Shown one piece after another: positions 56,601 through 64,000 of a stretch of 64,000 nucleotides of DNA. The stretch covers positions 1 through 64,000 of the forward strand of contig JAHQIW010000089.1 of the NCBI GenBank assembly GCA_019055375.1, given 5' to 3'. The translations under genes were made by a program, and so were the position numbers. Position 1 is the stretch's first letter, and each line of letters starts with the position of its first letter. Below the pieces are notes generated by a model. The model saw nothing but the letters and a program-made list of their open reading frames with translations. It did no database searches and was not told the DNA's origin. The stretch comes from Parelaphostrongylus tenuis (lineage: Eukaryota > Nematoda > Chromadorea > Rhabditida > Metastrongylidae).

Positions 56601-59600
56601 TCGAAGTTTCCTTAGGGGGGCGTGGGGTTGCACACAACGTTGCTTCCATACTGGTATGACGGTTGCAGCACAACACCACCGGAATCGATGATCTGCTATC
56701 GCTTTTTCTGCGGCATAGCATGTACCGCTGACTCTGGTAGCTTGAAAAAATGCTTAGAGGGTAACGGAAACTCCAGTAGTGCACTGGTAATGAACCTCCA
56801 GCTCCTGAGCTGAAGGGCGAGTTTTCTTGTGCGAATCTCTATTGGCATGAGGCATTTCTATCACGTCGCGTTGAAGTATCGAGAGGCAGCGGTAAGCAGT
56901 GCCGTGATCAATCATTTCTATTTAGCATCCGGCTCAGATGTTCTGGTTTGTTGTGCATTGGTTCTTAACAAAATCATTTCATTGCGCCTTCACATATACG
57001 GATTAATGAGTTCTCTAGTTGATAGTACCGGGTTCAAAGGTCAGATATTTCATTATTGATTCAGAGATGAGCCACGATGTTGTGGTAAGAATAAACAACT
57101 CAGCGTTGCCTTTAGATGCTTTGCTGTCTTCGATATACAGATTAGTCGACACTGCGTCCTTTCTGCTTACGGGGGGGGGATGATTGTAGAGATGCTTCAA
57201 GGGGTACGATGCAATTTACGACTCGCTAATACGTGTTTTGATCAGGTTAAACTTATCAATACTAATTAGCCATACGTAGGAACACCAGTGAACGTTAGTC
57301 GACTATGATTTACTACTATATCAACTTGGTGATATTATCTCAATCAACAAATAATACAAAGCGCAATAGTCAACACATATTTTGGAATATTATCGATACT
57401 AATGTTTTTATTAATAGTAGTTCAATAACGGTGGAATTAACGGTAATACATACTGGAGCTGATTGCTTGTCTAGTTGCTGCTATGTTCCGAGGGGTCGAC
57501 TCTAGTACGCTGATCAGCCCACAATTTTCGATTGGCGTGAAGCGTACTATCTCTTTGGACTCACGCCCCTATTACGGGAAGACGACTGGCTCTGGAGTCA
57601 GTGGCTATACGCGGGAAAGGTACAATAAACCGCGAACCGAAATATAAACTAACAATGTCGGAAAAGTTATTAACTTTCTGAAAAGTCGAAACACTTATAT
57701 CGGGCTTTACAATGTCATTACACATCACATGTATGCTTAAAAAAAAATTTTAACCTTTGTACCACGCATATCAAAATCTGAGTGTGGTCTGAAAAAAACA
57801 CTGGGACGAAAGATATGAGATATTTAAAGATACCCCCATGAGCAATTCGGTGCATAGACACAGTCCATTTCACTGAATAATCTCACGTTTATCTGGAACG
57901 TGCAGTGTTGTATCCTCCTGCAGTACCATTTTCATATGTAGGCGGTTGGTCCCTACGAAGTATTGCTAAAGACGAAGGGTCTATATGCAACTGATCGGTG
58001 ACTCCAGTGAAGGCCTGAAATCACTTGTATCTGTGGCTGCCAAGCACGCGCTGTACAGCACGCCTCATGTGTGCTACAAAAATATACATTATGCATACTA
58101 GTAAATTTGTGTAAGCTGGGGGGGGGTCGTACTTAAGACAATTGAAAGATGCCGCTGATGAAAGTATTCTGAAAAGCAATAGTGTTGACTGATATAGACA
58201 GATGCCATTCTGTGTGTATAGAAAACTTGGTTTCGCACTATTAGTCACAGGCGTGCTGTCTGCCAGCCAAAACAGTATACGTATGACTAGTTGGTTAAGG
58301 ACTAGGCTGGCGGTAAAAAAGAAAAACAATATCCGCATGTGCGGTACAAATCGCTACCATACAACATATACGATGTGTCATAGTACTTCGCTTGTAAGAT
58401 CTCAGAGTTTGCACGATGTAGACCGCATAGGATCCTAGACTCGAAATCAAAGCGATAGAGCCACAGACATAACCAGGGTCAGCGACATGTTTGGGACAGT
58501 GGACGCCGACGTCATCGGCTTGTGTGACTGAAGACTAAGTACGTCGAACATAGCAAAATATAGGCCGAATAAATATATCGTAATCTAACTAGCTGGCAGT
58601 ATGCGGAAAGTCAAGAGGAAGTTGGTTCAATAATAAGCCACTTGCATGTCATCAGATACGACCTAACGATTTATAGATCTCCGTCTCTTCAGATGTCAAC
58701 TACTGAATCCGATGTCTCGTTGTTCACCCTTTTTTTTTCATCTTCCAAGCCAATTGGAAAGTCACGTATATCGAATGTAGTATTCAACTTCGAAGGATCA
58801 TCTTCTCATGTCAAAGACGCTCAACTTCACCCCTTCATCTGCAATATTTCTTCGATTGAATGTCATATTTGAGACTTTTGCATATCAGGACTGAATGAGC
58901 AGGCTATAGTTTTTGTCGGAATTTCCCACTTAATTTCAGTCACCATGACTCGTTTTACTGAATTCTCCTGAGCATCCCAAAGCGATAGTTTCTTTGTCAC
59001 CGGCTCGTTAGGGTATATGGTGAGAGATGTCCGGCTTCTGCTCACTCTCCAAAATGATTAATTCGTAGGTAGCTCGTCCTTGTGGAATTCAATGTAAGCA
59101 TCATCGCAGTTAGACGAGCTTTCCTCACTTGACGGAAGCACGGGTAGAGTCTCGTGGCATTGATTTTTCTTGCGAATTCTGACTTAAAGACATTCCTCTC
59201 GTTGAATGATCCGATTTTTTACTGTCAGTAAGTTGCTTTGTAGACATTCAGCACGTGATCTATCGTGCAGATTGGATAAATAGGTTCTCATGAGAGTCAA
59301 TGTTATTTTAACGCGTACTAATGATTATCAACAAATGTCGACTATAGACTTCATCTCGTGCTTGCTTACGCAGTCAACTTGCAGCTATGATGACACTAAT
59401 ATTGGGGGGGCTGATTTGGGATATGTCGAATCAGCTGTGCCTATGAATGAATCTCAGACATACAGTTCATTCAGAGAGTCATACCATACTATACTTTTAC
59501 AGGGTCAATTGCTCGAATGAGTGCAATTGCGGAGCCTGGAGAAGAGCGTCTGATGCACGCCTACATCTTCGAGCTCACGTCTGCTGAAGCAGGTGAAGTA

Positions 59601-60850
59601 GGCTATCATACATCTTAATACAGTGTGCGGCCGACAAACCATCCAAATGGTTACACTGCGACATTTCACTAATAATGTCTCCACAGTCCCTCGCACCAGG
59701 ACGCCAAATCTGCGAATAGTACACTCTATCAGCATATAGTCGTACTAGTTTAGCAGTGAGTCATCCCTTATGGTAGTAGTAGCGCCAATGATATAACCCA
59801 GTTACAACATCATGATGTCACAATGATGGGTGGTGGTGGGGGATGGGGGGGGGGGCGGTTGATTAGGTTTTGCCTAGAGGCAATAAAGTCAGCCTGTTGA
59901 TTCCGTAAGTCTCTATAACTAGATCGGTTGAGGATGACACATCGCCTGCCTCCGGCGTGCGAACGTGCGTTTTGTCGACGTGGGCACGGCAGTATGATAT
60001 TGGGAGTTCACGATCAATATGCAAGTAGCAGCGAACGTATACGCATGAACTGATCATAAACTGGGATATTATTCAATCATTAGTTGGCCTTTAGTGACAT
60101 ATACCGATAATTGTGGTTCCACATATCATCCACGAAGATTGCGAACCATGTCTCTTACAATAGCATTACTACATTCGATGACTATGGAAGCCTGATTGTC
60201 CGAGTTATATAGCTAACGAGGGAGACGCTATTGTCTGTCTCAAGACTAGCTCGAGCTGATACGGTCGAAGGATACAATTGCGAGTCTATCGAGGCCAAGC
60301 CGAATACCTCACGAGATGCTCGATATCTTAGATATAATACGCTGCAGTATAAGCGTTGAAAAAGGCCTCGAGAGAGACAGACGGGAGTACATATACTGGG
60401 CATGTAAAGCTGGGACATGCTTAGGCAAGTGCGTGCACAAGTCCAGTGGAAGTCCCTTCGCCACATTACATAACCAAGATAGTTTTGTCTTATCTCTATT
60501 GACACTCGAGTCGCTCTAGCATGAAACGCTTACAGCTTAGTATAGGCGCAATAGTTGGTAGGTATTTATAGTCTTCATCACCACTTTTTACACTGCATAT
60601 ACACAAATCGTAATCGCACAATAACTACTCATCTCTAAACAGCTAGCTTCTAGTGGTGCGTCTTAGTCAGTACATATTATGAGTGTGGAACGCGGATGAT
60701 ATCTATCGTTTGCCACCGTGCCTGCCCTTTCGACATCTAGCACACTTATATCAGTCGTTGAAATAGATCAGGCTCCTGGTCTTAGGCTAAGGTCTAGACT
60801 CAATAGGCGCCTGAAAGTGACTTACGTCTGCCTCTTGCTCAGCTATACTG
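53650..60850 (-). repeat. right arm of the giant inverted repeat, noisy copy
   Basis: Reverse complement of 42950-48790 with frequent small insertions and substitutions, for example 57000-57055 against 45760-45815, 56570-56820 against 45960-46190 and 54880-55140 against 47310-47520. Homopolymer-G runs absent from the left arm appear near 57170, 58120, 59405 and 59845. The arm has the profile of uncorrected long-read sequence rather than of an ancient duplication. Confidence 0.85.
59520..60850 (+). mobile_element. noisy mirror of part of the 41755-44065 RTE relic
   Basis: Segments such as 60235-60400 (CTCGAGCTGATACGGTCGAA, GCTGCAGTATAAGCGTTGAA, AAGGCCTCGAGAGAGACAGA) and 60735-60830 (CTAGCACACTTATATCAGTC, GATCAGGCTCCTGGTCTTAG) are the reverse complement of 43300-43440 and 43020-43090 with inserted bases. 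Not an independent element. Confidence 0.75.
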
Positions 60851-63800
60851 GACAGCCCACTTAGTGCCTCACCCATCGGCTCATTCCGCACATCCACCGC
60901 CTACGTTGGAGTCTCATAATGAAGCCAAGTAGCAGAGGGTCTTTAATGTTTACCCGAGAATTTCAGAATCGTGAAAATAGACACTTGCGCATTCATAAGC
61001 CCCCGTGGGTTGCGCTGTAGTCGTATCACCAGGAGAGAACGACCTACTCTTATCCCATGATCCAAAATCCATAGAAGAGGGCCCAAATTCCGATCTCCAA
61101 CATCCTGTTGGGGCTGAGCGTGGCTTTGCGACACTTCAATACTACACCGATTGTTTCAGAACAGAGTCAGCAGTACCCGCCCCCACATGCGCGAACCATA
61201 AAAAATCTTTGGATGTTGTGAGCGGCTAACACACTTGACAACGACGAAACAGTGCACAACAATCGACATCGCATGGAACGAAACGCTGGGTTTTTTTTGT
61301 AAAATTGAGATCTTCCGAAAAATAGTGATATGTCCTAGTTTAACACCCAGAACACAGACCCTCAACCACTCGCATTGAGCGTTAAATATATACTAGTAAT
61401 TTTTTCTTTGTTTGGCTTATTTTAAACTCTTTTTTATATTGTTAATAATCTAGCAGCTATGAACTCTGCAAGCGCTGATATAGCTCTATTGTTCCACCGG
61501 GAAGGTACAAACAAACACGTAAAAGTAACAACATACCGAGCTGCTCCTTTTATACTCCAACCAAGATCCCTTCTTTTCATGCTTTATTGTTAGGGCCAGA
61601 AGAGAATTGCTGCCATGTTTTTGCAAAATCTTTAGTACAGTGGGGAAAGTAAAGTGCAGATAGCCCGGTTTATTTGTATTTGATAAGAACGGGCTCTTTG
61701 CCGGTTATCAGTAAATAAATCCTGGGGTTTGGTCAGCGCCTGACTCGAGAATTGGCCATTGGAGATTAGTGGATCAAAATTTTTTACTTTTAGTACCTGG
61801 CTGGGCGCGGGGGTGAGGAACAAATTGTCGATAAAATTTTTTTTTTTTTCTCTGGAGTTTGTTACACCCCACTAGTAAGGTAAATCTAAGCGAATTAGTC
61901 AATATTATATTAAACCGTCCCGTGATAAACGTGCTTAGAGAGACCAGATGAGGAGATCTTTTCTCCCCCCGATATGAATAGCTTGTCGTGGCCCTCTAGC
62001 AAATTATCGTATTGTGTTCCCGCACGGGCAACGCCAACTAAACAGATTTATATATCCAGCATTGCCCCAAATACCCACTTCCCCACTTTGTTAAAATGGC
62101 AAACGTTGTCCACGAGCCAGGTGTAAAGAATATGAGATATACATGAAAGTACGTGGGGGAGCCCGATATGACGCCGAGTGAGTTATAACAAAAATAATCA
62201 AAATTAGACAACGTGGGGCTTGACGACTAATTTTAACAACGATATCCCCTGAATTATAATTCCCCAGCCCGAACATGTTTTGGGTTCTGTGAATAAAATT
62301 TATGGATTAGATTATGTTTACATATCAACCATCCCGCTATCACCCTAAACAAGACCCAAGCATCAGGCCGACATCAGTTCTCACAGGGAAAGGGCTGAAA
62401 TTAGTTTCGTTTGGCTGAAAAGTGTCTAGAAAGAACGCCAACACCTAGTATGGGAATAGAAATATTGGAAGCGTTCCCTTCGAGCAAATAAAAAACGTTC
62501 AACAATTTACAATAAACAGAAGAATAAAACGTTAATCTGGTCTTTCAAAAACATGTGAAGAGTACGGAACCGGATATTGTTTTTTTAATGTCTGTTGATA
62601 AAAATTGTCCTTTAATTTCAAACAACCCTAGCGGGAACGAAAAATCTTTCCGAGTATTGCATATTTCTTAGTTTATTAGGTTTTCCATTTAAGTTATTCT
62701 ATAAAGGTTTCCATAATGGCAAAATAACGTTTTTACAGCCTAAAATCGAACTCTGCAAATATCTCTGTAACGGAACGCTTTGATTTTCCGGTAAAAGGTT
62801 TTCTGGGGTGGCTATACGTAGCAAATTTGGGTAAAACACCCTTTATTTTATGCAGTGAAACCCAAAAAATCGCCGCCCTTAAAGGAATGACTCAATCATC
62901 GGGGAGGCAATTTGCTACGTTCTGGATAGAGAAAAGTAAACGGAAAGGAAAACCATAACCCGGGGGGAGACTTTATCCAGTGATTGCCTCTCCCTATACA
63001 CTTTTTTTCCCTCCTGCCCTCCCGGACAAGAATCTATCCACCCCCATCTGGACTCGCGCACTATATTTGTAACTTCACTCAGGTTGGCATAAGCAGTCAG
63101 AACTCTCTAAACTCCTTGTCTTTTAGTCGACGCTGGGGGAGTGAAAGCGAGAAAAGTTTTGTCATAGATGTCCTGCCACCAACGCTGGAGTCGTTTTAAT
63201 GGCTCTTTGGGACAAAGTGCGGGTCAAGCAAAGGTATGATGATCTAATAAAATAGTAAGTGCTAAAGAGAACAGTAACGCATCTTCCGCGCCACCCAAAA
63301 AAATCAATCCTCCTCTCGCCCCAAAGATTATAAGATCGAAGAAAGAATTTATCGACGCCAGAAAAGAGTATATATCCATCATCAGAACCTCAGGCCCGCC
63401 ACGCGTATCCACAAATGCGGTAGTTTTCTCTGAAGTCAAAACAAACAAAATGACTAGGCACCATGCTACGCAACTGGATAACGCTACAGTCCCCCTACGG
63501 AATAAATCTGTGAAACAACACATAACATGGGTGGGTAGCACAGCCCAGTGTGTGTAGTGGCAGTACATTTGGTCCTCGGTTGCTTTACAATCGACTGCCC
63601 CCCAGGGTAAAAGTACTGGAACGAAAGTAGGCGGTTCCGTCCTTACAATTAAACCACACCTTATTTTAAGGTGGAATTAATTCTAGCTGGATATAATAAT
63701 TACTCGAAGCAACGCATGCCTGGTGGCTATTGGCGAAAGCTTAATCCAGAAAAACTACCATAACCCCGACACACGCAGTTTCACCCGTCTGGAAAACCCC

Positions 63801-64000
63801 GGTCCACGTCATATATTTAATCGACGCCTTCACTTGAAATACCCTATTATTTACAATAAAAAAAAAATCAATATATACGTGGGATGTTTTCACCGCGTAT
63901 ATGCTAACACGTAACCGAAAAAACCCTAAGAAGGCGGAGGTGAAAAAACCGGGCGGACATCCACCCTATCACAGGTATGATGACCGTTAAACTTATTTTT
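60850..64000. other. nothing recognised; probably low-quality sequence
   Basis: Similarity to the left arm fades after about 60950. No gene, repeat family or RNA was recognised, and open frames are short. It may continue the noisy read or be unrelated sequence. Confidence 0.6.

Noticed and set aside
57240..57800. Independent second copies of the foldback elements in the right arm
   Set aside because: They are the noisy reverse complement of 45100-45840 and should not be counted as separate insertions.
1..64000. CRISPR array, bacterial operon or prophage
   Set aside because: No regularly spaced repeats, no Shine-Dalgarno-led gene runs, and introns plus animal transposons show eukaryotic origin.

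Overview
The window looks like genomic DNA of a clade V (strongylid or hookworm-type) nematode. It is AT-rich, with short nematode-style exons bounded by TTTCAG|-type acceptors. Gene fragments recognisable as orthologues of Caenorhabditis genes (sap-49/SF3B4, vps-2/CHMP2) sit among degenerate RTE-type retrotransposons, mariner relics, tRNA-derived SINEs and foldback elements. The species cannot be fixed from sequence alone. No calls use database searches; all come from reading motifs, splice phases and base pairing.

Layout. 0-4.2 kb: two doubtful exons, three copies of a tRNA(Ser/Leu)-like SINE, foldback repeats and a tandem duplication. 4.5-8.1 kb: a ten-exon sap-49 (SF3B4) locus whose splicing is mostly intact but whose frame is broken several times. 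8.8-32.4 kb: mostly transposon remains (four mariner relics, three RTE remnants, SINEs), plus two exons of a nematode-type secreted family at 23.7-24.2 kb and an ~800 bp ATGT microsatellite at 29.8-30.6 kb. 33.3-37.7 kb: remnants of coding genes, including a vps-2 pseudogene with three in-frame TAA codons, mixed with two foldback elements. 41.7-44.1 kb: a second long RTE relic. 42.95-60.85 kb: a huge imperfect inverted repeat around a 4.9 kb low-complexity core. Its right arm has the character of raw, insertion-rich long-read sequence, so much of 48.8-64 kb is probably an assembly or fold-back artefact. 60.85-64 kb: nothing recognisable.

The most interesting biology is a set of hammerhead-type self-cleaving ribozyme motifs carried by foldback (MITE-like) elements. 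Five have an intact or near-intact core: 1863-1905 (-), 8885-8929 (-), 25485-25519 (+), 34170-34212 (+) and 37355-37402 (+). Each has CUGANGA, a stem II, GAAA and a GUC or GUA cleavage triplet, plus a stem I whose two strands covary between copies. Stem III is a short palindrome (ACAC/GUGU type) that could form only between two molecules or with strain, as expected for a dimeric 'double hammerhead'. Paired opposite-strand copies within one foldback are a recurrent design here.

The protein genes do not form a working unit: nearly every recognisable exon set carries nonsense or frameshift changes. Either this is a pseudogene and repeat graveyard, or the consensus sequence is of poor quality. 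The inverted-repeat artefact argues that sequence quality must be checked first.
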